From NCBI RefSeq assembly GCF_030547005.1, contig NZ_JAUOPN010000015.1:1-64000 (forward strand): 64,000 nucleotides of DNA. The letters run 5' to 3'. Below, in pieces: positions 50,505 to 58,871 of the stretch; the stretch's first letter is position 1, and the number at the start of each line of letters is the position of its first letter. Made by a program: the position numbers and the translations under genes. Under the pieces are notes generated by a model. That model did no database searches and was not told the DNA's origin. It worked only from the letters and a program-made list of their open reading frames with translations. The DNA comes from Maribacter sp. 1_MG-2023. GTDB taxonomy: Bacteria > Bacteroidota > Bacteroidia > Flavobacteriales > Flavobacteriaceae.

Positions 50505-51318
50505 TGGCTTCTGTTTCTGCTTCTAATTCTAAAACCTCTTTACGGTTCAAATTTCTAATAATATAAATATTGTCAATATTTGTCATATCATAGAAAAGTT
50601 CTACATCTATAAAATAGAAACTTTTTGAGTTATCTAAATCAAATCTTTTAATCGTACCAATAGGAATGTTTTCTGGGAAGATGCTACTCATGGCTCCCGT
50701 AACAATAGTGTCACCTATGGTCAATGGTACCAGTCTTGGAATATCGATTAATTGAACAACATTATAATCTGTGGTATTTTCCCAAACTAAAGATCCAAAG
50801 TGATTAGAGTTTTTGATTTTTGCATTTATGTTCGACTTGTCACTTAAAATACTCTGTACGGTAGAAAATTTATCTGATGTATTTTCAACGATTCCTAAAA
50901 TACCCTTGTCTGTAATAACACCCATATCTTGTACAATACTGTCATTTCTACCTTTGTTGATAGTGATGTAGTTACGCTGGTCCGCATAACTATTATTGAT
51001 GACACGACCTCTTACCACTTCGTAGTCCACAGAAGTAGAATCTATTAGTGAAGGTGAAAGAACTACATTGTTAAAGAGCTTATCTCTAAGTCTTTTGTTT
51101 TCTTCAACAAGCTTGTTGTTTTCTTCCCTTAAGCCAAAATATGAGGTTACATTATCTGAAAAAGTATAAATACTCCCAGAAATATAGTTGGAGGAATTTA
51201 AAAATTTAGATTGATGGTACGAGTGCGATTGAAACGTAAAGATGCAGGAAATCAATAACAGAAAAAGGTAAAGTAAAAATATCTTATACCTAATTAGAAA
51301 ATTTATGATCTGTTGCAT
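50497..51318 (-). CDS. mreC: Rod shape-determining protein MreC
   Basis: The 273-residue bitopic protein has one membrane segment (about 10-28), a coiled-coil stretch (LREENNKLVEENKRLRDKL, about 62-80) and the double beta-barrel periplasmic domain. The latter contains VIRGR-like VVRGRVINN, GVITDKGILGIVENTS, LVWENT and GDTIVTGAMSSIFPENIPIG. It scaffolds the elongasome outside the membrane. A 168-bp gap with overlapping hairpins separates it from mreB, so its level may be adjusted separately. Confidence 0.93.
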   Translation of the reverse strand: MQQIINFLIRYKIFLLYLFLLLISCIFTFQSHSYHQSKFLNSSNYISGSIYTFSDNVTSYFGLREENNKLVEENKRLRDKLFNNVVLSPSLIDSTSVDYEVVRGRVINNSYADQRNYITINKGRNDSIVQDMGVITDKGILGIVENTSDKFSTVQSILSDKSNINAKIKNSNHFGSLVWENTTDYNVVQLIDIPRLVPLTIGDTIVTGAMSSIFPENIPIGTIKRFDLDNSKSFYFIDVELFYDMTNIDNIYIIRNLNRKEVLELEAETEAND

Positions 51319-51368
51319 TCACCCTTAAATTTTTACTCGATAATCGAGATTTAAACCTGACTGCCGTT

Positions 51369-51399
51369 AGGCAAGCTACTTCGAGGCTTGCCTCGAAGT
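51369..51399. repeat. Two overlapping, mutually exclusive hairpins between mreB and mreC
   Basis: ACTTCGAGGC (51378-51387) pairs perfectly with GCCTCGAAGT (51390-51399), 10 bp with a 2-base gap. AGGCAAGC (51369-51376) pairs perfectly with GCTTGCCT (51386-51393), 8 bp with a 9-base loop. The two share bases and cannot form together. No T run follows. The locally high GC differs from the surrounding AT-rich spacer. It may be a dispersed palindromic element or an RNA switch or processing site within the operon. Confidence 0.6.
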
Positions 51400-51486
51400 T
51401 CTATCAATACTTAATACTAAATAGCTCTTGAAATTTTTTCAAGGTTTTCTGCCATTATTTAAGAAGTTGTTCGCAAAATGAACTTC

Positions 51487-52515
51487 TTACTTAATTAATA
51501 TGCTCTTGTAGCGTTCTAAATTCTTTAATGCGATTCCTGTACCACGTACTACGGCACGTAATGGGTCTTCTGCAATATAAACTGGTAGGTCGGTCTTTTG
51601 AGACAATCTTCTATCCAGCCCACGTAACATAGAACCACCACCTGCTAGGTAAATACCAGTATTGTAAATATCGGCAGCTAATTCTGGGGGAGTCTGAGAT
51701 AATGTTTCCATAACCGCATCTTCAACACGCAGAATAGATTTATCTAAAGCCTTCGCTATTTCTCTATAAGATATTTGAACTTGCTTTGGTTTACCTGTTA
51801 ACAAATCACGACCCTGTACAGATTTTTCATCTGGTGGCGATTGTAAATCTTCAGTTGCAGAACCTATTTCAATTTTAATTGCTTCAGCTGTACTTTCTCC
51901 AACGTATAAGTTGTGTTGTGTACGCATATAATAAATGATGTCATTAGTAAATACGTCACCTGCAATCTTTACAGATTTGTCACAAACGATACCGCCTAAA
52001 GCAATAACTGCAATTTCAGTAGTACCACCACCTATATCAACAATCATGTTACCTTTTGGCTGCATAATATCTAAACCGATACCTATAGCTGCAGCCATTG
52101 GTTCGTGAATTAGATATACTTCCTTACCGTTAACACGTTCAGCAGATTCTTTTACCGCACGCATTTCAACTTCGGTAATACCAGAAGGTATACAGATCAC
52201 CAAACGCAATGCTGGTGGAAACCATTTTTTCTTTAATGCCGGAATGTTCTTGATGAACATCATCAACATCTTTTCAGATGCATCAAAATCGGCAATTACA
52301 CCATCTTTCAATGGTCTAATGGTTTTTATGTTCTCATGGGTTTTACCTTGCATCATGTTGGCTTCTTTACCAACTGCAATGATTTTTCCGCTAATTCTAT
52401 CTCTGGCAACGATGGATGGGCTATCGACAACTACCTTGTCATTATGAATGATAAGGGTGTTCGCTGTACCTAAATCTATAGCTATTTCCTCGGTCAAGAA
52501 ATCAAAAAATCCCAT
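51487..52515 (-). CDS. mreB: Rod shape-determining protein MreB
   Basis: The 342-residue bacterial actin directs cell elongation by forming filaments under the membrane. Actin-fold motifs are IAIDLGTANTLI (phosphate 1), HEPMAAAIGIG, MIVDIGGGTTEIAVIALGG (phosphate 2) and YLAGGGSMLRGLDRRL (adenosine). The short N-terminal extension MGFFDFLTEE may be amphipathic and bind membrane. It leads the shape operon, with a -7 promoter box 43 bases upstream overlapping the end of purH. Confidence 0.96.
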   Translation of the reverse strand: MGFFDFLTEEIAIDLGTANTLIIHNDKVVVDSPSIVARDRISGKIIAVGKEANMMQGKTHENIKTIRPLKDGVIADFDASEKMLMMFIKNIPALKKKWFPPALRLVICIPSGITEVEMRAVKESAERVNGKEVYLIHEPMAAAIGIGLDIMQPKGNMIVDIGGGTTEIAVIALGGIVCDKSVKIAGDVFTNDIIYYMRTQHNLYVGESTAEAIKIEIGSATEDLQSPPDEKSVQGRDLLTGKPKQVQISYREIAKALDKSILRVEDAVMETLSQTPPELAADIYNTGIYLAGGGSMLRGLDRRLSQKTDLPVYIAEDPLRAVVRGTGIALKNLERYKSILIK

Positions 52516-52557
52516 ATGTGCTGTTTAAATTTTAGATAAAAGGGTGTATTTCATCGA

Positions 52558-52565
52558 CAAAAGTA
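52558..52565 (-). promoter_or_regulatory. -7 promoter box of mreB
   Basis: On the minus strand the bases read TACTTTTG, an exact match to TAnnTTTG, 43 bases upstream of the mreB start. Any -33 element would lie within the last codons of purH; none is obvious. Confidence 0.5.
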
Positions 52566-52571
52566 ATGAAA

Positions 52572-54104
52572 TTAATGTTTGAAATGACGTGTGCCTGTCA
52601 TCACCATTGAAATTTTGTGCTCGTTGCAATAATCTACACTTAATTGGTCTTTAATAGATCCGCCAGGTTGAATAACACTAGTAATCCCGGCTTTGTCTGC
52701 AATCTCCACACAATCAGGGAAAGGGAAGAAAGCATCACTTGCCATAACTGAACCTTTTAAGTCGAAATTAAAGGTCTGGGCTTTGTGTATTGCTTGGTTT
52801 AAGGCGTCAACTCTACTTGTTTGTCCAGTGCCACTTGCGCAAAGTTGTTTGTTTTTTGCGATTACAATAGTATTTGACTTCGTGTGCTTACAAAGTTTAG
52901 ATGCAAAAATTAAATCTTCTAATTCTTGTTCTGTTGGCTTTGTGTGGGTGGCATTTGTAAGATCGGCAAGCGTATCTGTTTTATGATCTTTTTCTTGAAG
53001 AAGCATACCGTTTAAACAAGTTCTTACTTGCATCTCTGGCATTTCAACTTCATTCTGGATTAGAATGATTCTATTTTTCTTTCCTTTTAATATCTCAAGC
53101 GCCTCTGCATTATAACTTGGTGCTATAACTACTTCACAGAATAATTTATGAATCTCTTCTGCCGTAGCTTTATCAATTTCTTTGTTGCTAATAAGAACTC
53201 CGCCAAAAGCAGAAACAGGGTCACCGGCTAGAGCGTCAACATAAGCTTGGTGTAAAGTATCTCTTTGCGAAAGTCCGCAGGCATTGTTGTGTTTCAATAT
53301 TGCGAAAGTCGGAGCATCATTTTTAAATTCCAACATCAAATTAACTGCAGCATCAACATCTAAAAGGTTGTTGTATGATAATTCTTTACCGTGCAATTTA
53401 GAGAACATAGCATCAAAATCGCCGAAGAAGAATCCTTTTTGGTGTGGGTTTTCTCCGTAACGTAAAACTTTACCTTGAGTTTCGCTAACTTTTAAAGCAG
53501 CGATATCATGGTTTTTATTGAAATAGTTAAATATAGCAGTATCGTAATTAGAAGAAACATTAAAAGACTTAGCGGCAAAACGCTTTCTGTCTTCTAAGCT
53601 AATGTTGCCATTATCAGCAGAAACAACGTCAAGAAACTCTGCATAATCTTCCATGGAAGAAACACATGTAACATCTTTAAAGTTTTTTGCTGCAGCACGA
53701 ATAAGAGAAATTCCGCCTATATCGATTTTCTCAATGATATCTTGTTCAGAAGCACCACTGGCAACTGTTTTTTCAAAAGGATATAAATCAACAATGACGA
53801 TATCTATTTGTGGAATTTCAAATTCAGCTAATTGGGCAACATCACTTTCGTTGTCCTGTCTGTTTAAAATACCACCAAATACTTTTGGGTGTAAAGTTTT
53901 TACTCTTCCTCCTAGAATAGAAGGGTAGCTGGTTACATCTTCTACAGGAACCACGTCGATTCCTAAATCAGTTATGAATTTTTCGGTTCCTCCGGTGGAG
54001 TAAATAGTGATTCCTAATTCTTGAAATTTTCTTACTATTGGCTCTAATCCGTCTTTATGAAAAACTGAAATTAAGGCTGAAGACGCTTTTTTTACACTGC
54101 TCAT
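52572..54104 (-). CDS. purH: Bifunctional AICAR transformylase / IMP cyclohydrolase
   Basis: The 510-residue enzyme carries out the last two steps of IMP synthesis. The N-terminal cyclohydrolase (about 1-195) shows ISVFHKDGLEPIVRKF, STGGTEKFI, GGRVKTLHPKVFGGIL and IDIGGISLIRAAAKN. The C-terminal transformylase has LRYGENPHQKGFF, LLDVDAAVNLMLEF, ILKHNNACGLS (with the catalytic Lys-His), SAFGGVLISN and DAFFPFPDCVE. Length is slightly below the usual 515-530. It is a single gene with its own -7 box and is followed by the mre operon. Confidence 0.96.
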   Translation of the reverse strand: MSSVKKASSALISVFHKDGLEPIVRKFQELGITIYSTGGTEKFITDLGIDVVPVEDVTSYPSILGGRVKTLHPKVFGGILNRQDNESDVAQLAEFEIPQIDIVIVDLYPFEKTVASGASEQDIIEKIDIGGISLIRAAAKNFKDVTCVSSMEDYAEFLDVVSADNGNISLEDRKRFAAKSFNVSSNYDTAIFNYFNKNHDIAALKVSETQGKVLRYGENPHQKGFFFGDFDAMFSKLHGKELSYNNLLDVDAAVNLMLEFKNDAPTFAILKHNNACGLSQRDTLHQAYVDALAGDPVSAFGGVLISNKEIDKATAEEIHKLFCEVVIAPSYNAEALEILKGKKNRIILIQNEVEMPEMQVRTCLNGMLLQEKDHKTDTLADLTNATHTKPTEQELEDLIFASKLCKHTKSNTIVIAKNKQLCASGTGQTSRVDALNQAIHKAQTFNFDLKGSVMASDAFFPFPDCVEIADKAGITSVIQPGGSIKDQLSVDYCNEHKISMVMTGTRHFKH

Positions 54105-54136
54105 TGTATGATGCTTAAATGTTTTTAATAAGCAAG

Positions 54137-54144
54137 CAAAAGTA
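54137..54144 (-). promoter_or_regulatory. -7 promoter box of purH
   Basis: On the minus strand TACTTTTG matches TAnnTTTG exactly, 33 bases upstream of the purH start. The same octamer precedes mreB and the GAF gene. Confidence 0.5.
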
Positions 54145-54196
54145 ATTTTTTTGCAGTTATAAAATGAGCTAGTTTATCAACAAAAAGCCTAAAGTT

Positions 54197-54646
54197 TTAA
54201 AGAATTTTGGCTACTTCAAAATTTACGAATTCTAAAAAGGTCTCATCTGCCTCTGTAAAAGGGTCAGGAGTGTTAGAGTCGATATCTATTTGACCAATGT
54301 TTTCGCCATTTAAAAATAGAGGCACAACTATTTCTGCTTTCACTGTAATGCTACATGCTATGTAGTTGTCTTGAGCCTGTACATCTGGTACAACAAAATT
54401 CTCGTTGCTTTCGGCTACTTGACCACAAATACCTTTTCCGAAGGGTATAATAGTATGATCCGTTGGTGCACCAGCATAAGAACCTAGTTTTAGTTCGCGC
54501 TTATCGCCATTCTTAAAATAAAACCCTACCCAGTCATAATGCGGTACATTAGCTTTTAAAAGCTCGCAGATATCTAGCATTTTAGCATCGGGAGTTTTAT
54601 TTGAGTCTATAATAGAACTTACTTGAGGGCGAAGTGCATCGAACAT
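54197..54646 (-). CDS. GAF-domain protein, likely free methionine-R-sulfoxide reductase
   Basis: The 149-residue single-domain GAF protein closely follows the fRMsr pattern: YDWVGFYF (37-44), PFGKGICGQVAES (68-80, Cys74), DNYIACSI (93-100, Cys98), AEIVVPLFLNGENIGQIDIDS and FTEADETFLE. The 24-residue spacing of the two Cys matches the catalytic and one resolving Cys of the E. coli enzyme. The third Cys of that enzyme, about ten residues before Cys74, is not present (His64 lies there). It would reduce free methionine-R-sulfoxide using thioredoxin. It has its own -7 box. Confidence 0.75.
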   Translation of the reverse strand: MFDALRPQVSSIIDSNKTPDAKMLDICELLKANVPHYDWVGFYFKNGDKRELKLGSYAGAPTDHTIIPFGKGICGQVAESNENFVVPDVQAQDNYIACSITVKAEIVVPLFLNGENIGQIDIDSNTPDPFTEADETFLEFVNFEVAKIL

Positions 54647-54658
54647 AACTTTTTTTTA

Positions 54659-54666
54659 CAAAAGTA
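54659..54666 (-). promoter_or_regulatory. -7 promoter box of the GAF gene
   Basis: On the minus strand TACTTTTG matches TAnnTTTG exactly, 13 bases upstream of the ATG at 54646, predicting a leader of fewer than ten bases. Confidence 0.5.
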
Positions 54667-54710
54667 AGAATTGTTCATATTGGGTAGTGTTATGATAGGT
54701 ATAAAAAATA

Positions 54711-54743
54711 AAAAAGAGGATGTTTTTGAAAACATCCTCTTTT
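54711..54743 (-). terminator. Strong intrinsic terminator of the lipoprotein gene
   Basis: AAAGAGGATGTTTT (54713-54726) pairs perfectly over 14 bp with AAAACATCCTCTTT (54729-54742), followed by a T-rich tract on the minus strand. It lies 25 bases past the stop at 54768. Confidence 0.88.
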
Positions 54744-54767
54744 AAACCTAAATATTATAAGTTGAGA

Positions 54768-55868
54768 TTATGGTTGAATCTTAACATCAAATTCAATAAA
54801 GTCAGCATTACCAAATCCTGGTTGTATGGCAGTAACTTTAATTAATCCTTTTTTACCGTAGTTGTCAACGAATTCAATAACATCACCTACGCTTAGGTTA
54901 GTGATTTTTTGAGCATCTGGAGTTGCTGTAAAATCGATATCACCAGATAATGTTATGGCGTCAAATGCAGCAGCATCTGTAGAGGTAGAAGTAGCAAAAA
55001 ACATTTGGTTCAATGTTTCTGTTGCAGCATTCTCTTCGTCTGCACCTGGCTCTAAACCTTCTACATCAAATCCAAAAGAAGCATCATATTGTTCCGTTGA
55101 AGCAAAAGAAGCATTGTCATCTGCAGAGATACCGGAAGCACCGTAGTAGTATCCGAAATCCCAGAATGCTCTAAACTCAGGTCCAACATTAATCTTGTAA
55201 ACAGTTTCGTTCAATAAAGAAAAGAATGTTTCTGTATTACCATTTACATCTGGTGCAAATAATTTTACATCATTAAATTCTCTTATTGCAGCAGCAGGGT
55301 TGGCACCTGTACCAACTGTTACTGTAATTTGACCAGCACCTAAGGCTAATCTTTTGGTAGAATCTCTAAAATCTCCTTTACCAGTAGTTGTCCAAAAAGT
55401 ATATACTATCTCACCATTGTCAATATCTGGAACTGGAAGAGGAAAAGAAAAATCGATTTCTTTTTTCGTAGCACCATCTAAGTCAATAGAACCATCAGCT
55501 TTTAAAGCTTTAGTTAAATCATCACTTACAAGGTCAAAAGAACTAAAAGGCATTTCTCCTTGTCCTAAATAATTTTGAGTAATATACATTCTACGTTGTG
55601 TAGTAGCGTCTGATGTAAAAATAACTCTACCAGTAACATTTGTACCTGCTTCTCCGCTCGCAGATGCTGTTGTAATGTTTACGGAAGGTAATGCTTCGTT
55701 AAAAACTATCGTAGCCACTTCTGGCTCATCAGAGTCGTCAGCGCCATCATCTCCTGTAGTATCATCTGGTAATGGAGTGTCAAAAACTGAACCGTCGTCA
55801 GAACTACAACCACCTACAAAAAGGGCAATTGTACAAATTAGAAATGTGTATTTTAAATGTTTTCTCAT
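54768..55868 (-). CDS. Acidic surface lipoprotein of unknown function
   Basis: The 366-residue protein has a lipobox (ALFVGGCSSDD, Cys about 21), then a very acidic linker (SSDDGS, DDTTGDDGADDSDEPE, about 22-52). Asp/Glu-rich stretches after the lipid Cys are typical of surface export of lipoproteins in Bacteroidota. The rest is beta-rich with no motif I recognise. It is a single gene ended by a strong terminator. A cell-surface location is inferred from the acidic N terminus. Confidence 0.75.
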   Translation of the reverse strand: MRKHLKYTFLICTIALFVGGCSSDDGSVFDTPLPDDTTGDDGADDSDEPEVATIVFNEALPSVNITTASASGEAGTNVTGRVIFTSDATTQRRMYITQNYLGQGEMPFSSFDLVSDDLTKALKADGSIDLDGATKKEIDFSFPLPVPDIDNGEIVYTFWTTTGKGDFRDSTKRLALGAGQITVTVGTGANPAAAIREFNDVKLFAPDVNGNTETFFSLLNETVYKINVGPEFRAFWDFGYYYGASGISADDNASFASTEQYDASFGFDVEGLEPGADEENAATETLNQMFFATSTSTDAAAFDAITLSGDIDFTATPDAQKITNLSVGDVIEFVDNYGKKGLIKVTAIQPGFGNADFIEFDVKIQP

Positions 55869-56066
55869 GATTTTAAATTTAAATAGTTAGTGTTAAATCT
55901 GTTAATGATTAATATTTTGTTAATGTGTTAACCCTTTTAACTTGAAATTATTGCAAATCGTATACTGTATGTGCCATTTTTTATGGGTTTAGCAGATGTA
56001 AGGCATTTCTTATAGCAAAATTTCGTTAAAGAAATGAAGTATAAGCTCTTAAATATTAATATTTCG

Positions 56067-56074
56067 TAGTTTTG
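56067..56074 (+). promoter_or_regulatory. -7 box of the copper cluster, leaderless arrangement
   Basis: TAGTTTTG matches TAnnTTTG exactly and ends four bases before the GTG at 56079. The transcript should start at or next to that codon. No obvious CsoR- or CueR-type dyad is visible around it, so metal regulation is not demonstrated by the sequence. Confidence 0.5.
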
Positions 56075-56078
56075 TAAT

Positions 56079-56492
56079 GTGAAACAATTGCTACATAAAC
56101 TATTTTCTATATTCATGGCAATGCTATTATTACTGTCTACAATTTCTTGGACAGTAGAAAAGCATTTGTGTATGGGTCGTGTTATGGATGTAGCATTGTT
56201 TAATCACGCAGATGATTGTGGCATGGAAGCTGGTTTGTCTTTATTGGAAGATGCACCTAGAGTAAAAAAGCACTGTTGTAATGACGAAGCTTTTACCATG
56301 CAAGGTCAAGATGATTTGACACATGATATTTCTAGTTTTGATTTTTCACAGCAGGTATTCTTAATCTCTTTTACAAGTTCTTATATAGGCTTGTTTGAAG
56401 AAATTACAGATGAGAATATAGATTTTGATTTATATCCTCCGCCTTTATTGGCTGAAGATTTGAATATTCTACACCAAGTTTTCTTGATTTGA
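56079..56492 (+). CDS. HYC_CC_PP family protein, first gene of copper cluster
   Basis: The 137-residue secreted protein has a signal peptide (about 1-25). It shows the three markers that name the family: a His-x-Cys after the signal (VEKHLCMG), a His-Cys-Cys (VKKHCCNDE) and a Pro cluster near the end (YPPPLL). The paired thiols and histidines suggest metal binding, and the family often sits near copper genes in Bacteroidota; direct function is unknown. The start is GTG directly after the -7 box; an internal ATG at 56115 is possible but would shorten the signal peptide. A barrel protein gene follows after 62 bases. Confidence 0.82.
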   Translation: MKQLLHKLFSIFMAMLLLLSTISWTVEKHLCMGRVMDVALFNHADDCGMEAGLSLLEDAPRVKKHCCNDEAFTMQGQDDLTHDISSFDFSQQVFLISFTSSYIGLFEEITDENIDFDLYPPPLLAEDLNILHQVFLI

Positions 56493-56554
56493 TTTAAAAC
56501 GTGTTATACGTCGCTTTTTGCGTTCACACATTTTTTAATCAAATCTAATATTCA

Positions 56555-57325
56555 ATGAAAAATTTTACTTGGCTTTTAGCCATTATCCTATTTGGGATAC
56601 AATATTGTGAGGCACAAGGTCCTCCTATTACTGCTGATAAACCAATTATGTTGGGTGGCGGTAGCTTTACTGCAAAAACCTTAACAGAGATACGGCATAC
56701 GGAAAGAGGTGATTTTACCTATGTTCCGGTAATGCTACATTATTTGCCAACTTCTAATTCTTTGGTGGCAATACATTTACCTTATATAAATTATGATATC
56801 GAAAACGGACCAAGTGGTAGCAGTTTAGCGGATATTAAAATAATGGGAAAATATCAATTCTTTAGAAAAGATGGTACAGGCAAGACCTTTAGAATGGTAG
56901 CCAAAACATTACAAACACTGCCTACTGGTAAAGAATTGGACGTAATGGATTTAAGTACTGGCAAATATGCGGGATATTATGGAATTGTTGCAGGTTACGA
57001 ATCGCTGAAATATGGTATTTCTAACGAACTGGGCTATAATTGGGTACCCGATGGTAGTTTAGATGCTTTGACCCATAAAATCGGTTTCGGTCTTCCATTG
57101 TTAAAGCCACAGTATCCTAATAAACAAATCAATCTGTATTTTGAATATACCAATTTATGGCTGGTAGAGCGTGATTGGTATCAATTATTGTACGCACAAG
57201 GGTTACAGTATGCAAGAAAGAATGTTACGTTCGACTTAGCGGTACAGGTACCGTTGGTAAACGATATTGAAGCAGGTCGTAAATTAAACTATAGCCTGTT
57301 TTTAGGTTCTAGATATTCATTTTAA
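56555..57325 (+). CDS. Secreted beta-barrel-like protein in the copper cluster
   Basis: The 256-residue protein has a signal peptide (about 1-20, ending CEAQ). Regular beta strands follow: GSFTAKTLTEIRHTERGDFTYVPVML in two strands, NSLVAIHLPYINYDI, ADIKIMGKYQFFRK, QINLYFEYTNLWLV and VTFDLAVQVPLV. It ends in Phe (FLGSRYSF), consistent with an outer-membrane barrel similar to MetA/phenol-pathway-type transporters. It lies 24 bases before an HMA protein. The cargo is unknown; copper passage is suggested only by the neighbourhood. Confidence 0.65.
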   Translation: MKNFTWLLAIILFGIQYCEAQGPPITADKPIMLGGGSFTAKTLTEIRHTERGDFTYVPVMLHYLPTSNSLVAIHLPYINYDIENGPSGSSLADIKIMGKYQFFRKDGTGKTFRMVAKTLQTLPTGKELDVMDLSTGKYAGYYGIVAGYESLKYGISNELGYNWVPDGSLDALTHKIGFGLPLLKPQYPNKQINLYFEYTNLWLVERDWYQLLYAQGLQYARKNVTFDLAVQVPLVNDIEAGRKLNYSLFLGSRYSF

Positions 57326-57349
57326 TAAAAATTTTTAAAACATAAAATA

Positions 57350-57979
57350 ATGAAAAAATCAATAATTATATCGGCGTTACTAACGCTAATGGTTGTCTTT
57401 AGTGCGGTTGCACAAGATGGTAAGGATAAGTTTATGGTACAGGTAGATGGTCTAGGTTGTCCGTTTTGTGCATATGGTCTTGAGAAGAAATTCAAGGAGT
57501 TTAAAGGTATTAAAAATGTGAAGATAGATATCGAAACAGGTGACTTTAGTTTTTCTTATCCTTCGGAAAAAGCATTAACACTAGCTGATGTAGAGAAGCA
57601 AGTTGAAAAAGCGGGTTACACGCCAATTACCGCAAAAGTTGAACGTGCCAATGGTGAAATTGAGGAATCATCTGCGAGTGAAATGACTAAAAAGTCTGAA
57701 GGCACGGTGAGTAAAAAGGTAATGGTAGCCGGTAACTGTGCTATGTGTGAGGCTAGAATAACCAAAGCTGCAGAATCTGTGCAAGGTGTTTCTGCCGTTT
57801 CTTGGGATAAGGATACAAAAATCATGAACGTTTCATTTGATGCGGGATTAACTTCTCTTGAAAAAATTGAAAAGGAAGTAGCGGTTGCAGGTCATGACAC
57901 CAAAAACCATCAAGCACATACCGATGATTATGGAAATTTACCAGCATGTTGTAAGTACGAACGTTTAAGCTATAAATAA
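57350..57979 (+). CDS. Secreted protein with two heavy-metal-associated domains
   Basis: The 209-residue protein has a signal peptide (about 1-21, ending AVAQ). One HMA domain (about 27-95) has CPFC in VDGLGCPFCAYGLEKK, and a second (about 120-190) has CAMC in VAGNCAMCEARITK. The protein ends with HTDDYGNLPACCKYERL, an additional Cys pair. HMA domains with C-x-x-C bind Cu(I) and pass it between partners, here in the periplasm. The partial gene at the window end has the same second-domain and tail design, so the two are paralogues. The next gene's ATG overlaps its stop codon. Confidence 0.86.
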   Translation: MKKSIIISALLTLMVVFSAVAQDGKDKFMVQVDGLGCPFCAYGLEKKFKEFKGIKNVKIDIETGDFSFSYPSEKALTLADVEKQVEKAGYTPITAKVERANGEIEESSASEMTKKSEGTVSKKVMVAGNCAMCEARITKAAESVQGVSAVSWDKDTKIMNVSFDAGLTSLEKIEKEVAVAGHDTKNHQAHTDDYGNLPACCKYERLSYK

Positions 57980-58812
57980 TGAGAAAAAGTATATGTATAC
58001 TCATCGTTTTAGTTTTTGCGTCTGCTTGTAAAGAAAAAGCACCTGTTCCTAAAGAGTGGGTGTTGTCTAGAACTATTCAATTAGACGGGGTAAATCCTAT
58101 TGGGTTAACACAGGTAAATGGAGATATTTGGCTATCTGATGGTGACCATAATCGATTAGTAAAGATTAATGAAAAAGGTAAGATTACCCAAACAATAGAT
58201 TCGTTAGACCGACCAATGCATATTGATGCTGTGAAGGAAACGATTTTTATTCCTCAGTATGGAAAAGATGTAATTGAAACCGTTGATGAAAAAGGGAGGT
58301 TTGTAATGCAGGTTTCTGATTCTTTAGATGCCCCTGCGGGAGTGTCTGTTTTTGATAATGAAAGAGCTATTGCAGATTTTTACAATAACCGTATTCTTTA
58401 CTTTGATGGTGCAAATTGGATTTCTTTTGGAAAGGAAGGAAAAGCTGAGGGAGAATTTTATTATCCAACAGATGTGCAAATTACCAAAGATAAAATTTGG
58501 GTTGCAGATGCCTATAATAATAGAATTCAAGTGTTTGATAAAAAAGGCGGTTTTCTTCAAATGATGGGTCAAAATCAGAAGATGAATGCAGCAACAGGAA
58601 TATTTGTTTCAGAAAATGAAGTTTTTGTAACTGACTTTGAAAACAACCGTGTTCTCATTTTTGATAAGACTGGCAAGTTATTGCAGGTGTTAATAGACCA
58701 GATTGAAAAACCTACTGATATGATGATTAAAGATGAAGTGCTTTACGTTATAAATTATCGAAATGGGAAGCTTAATCTCTTTGATAAACAGCCCATCGTT
58801 ATAAAGAAATAA
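57979..58812 (+). CDS. NHL-repeat lipoprotein
   Basis: The 277-residue protein has a lipobox (VLVFASACKEK, Cys about 17) and a beta propeller of NHL repeats: GDIWLSDGDHNRLVKI, DKIWVADAYNNRIQVFDKKG and NEVFVTDFENNRVLIFDKTG, each with the V-x-D-x-x-N-R-I pattern. Such propellers bind partners or peptides; no catalytic residues are visible. Its start overlaps the preceding HMA gene and the ATPase gene follows after 59 bases, so it is likely co-expressed with copper handling. Its specific role is unknown. Confidence 0.82.
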   Translation: MRKSICILIVLVFASACKEKAPVPKEWVLSRTIQLDGVNPIGLTQVNGDIWLSDGDHNRLVKINEKGKITQTIDSLDRPMHIDAVKETIFIPQYGKDVIETVDEKGRFVMQVSDSLDAPAGVSVFDNERAIADFYNNRILYFDGANWISFGKEGKAEGEFYYPTDVQITKDKIWVADAYNNRIQVFDKKGGFLQMMGQNQKMNAATGIFVSENEVFVTDFENNRVLIFDKTGKLLQVLIDQIEKPTDMMIKDEVLYVINYRNGKLNLFDKQPIVIKK

Positions 58813-58871
58813 TTCTTTATCTACATTATTGATTAGATATCTGGGTTTACATAATATTTTTAATACAGCAA

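Noticed and set aside
58324-58572. Frames on both strands within the NHL lipoprotein gene
   Set aside because: They are shadows of the repetitive propeller sequence.
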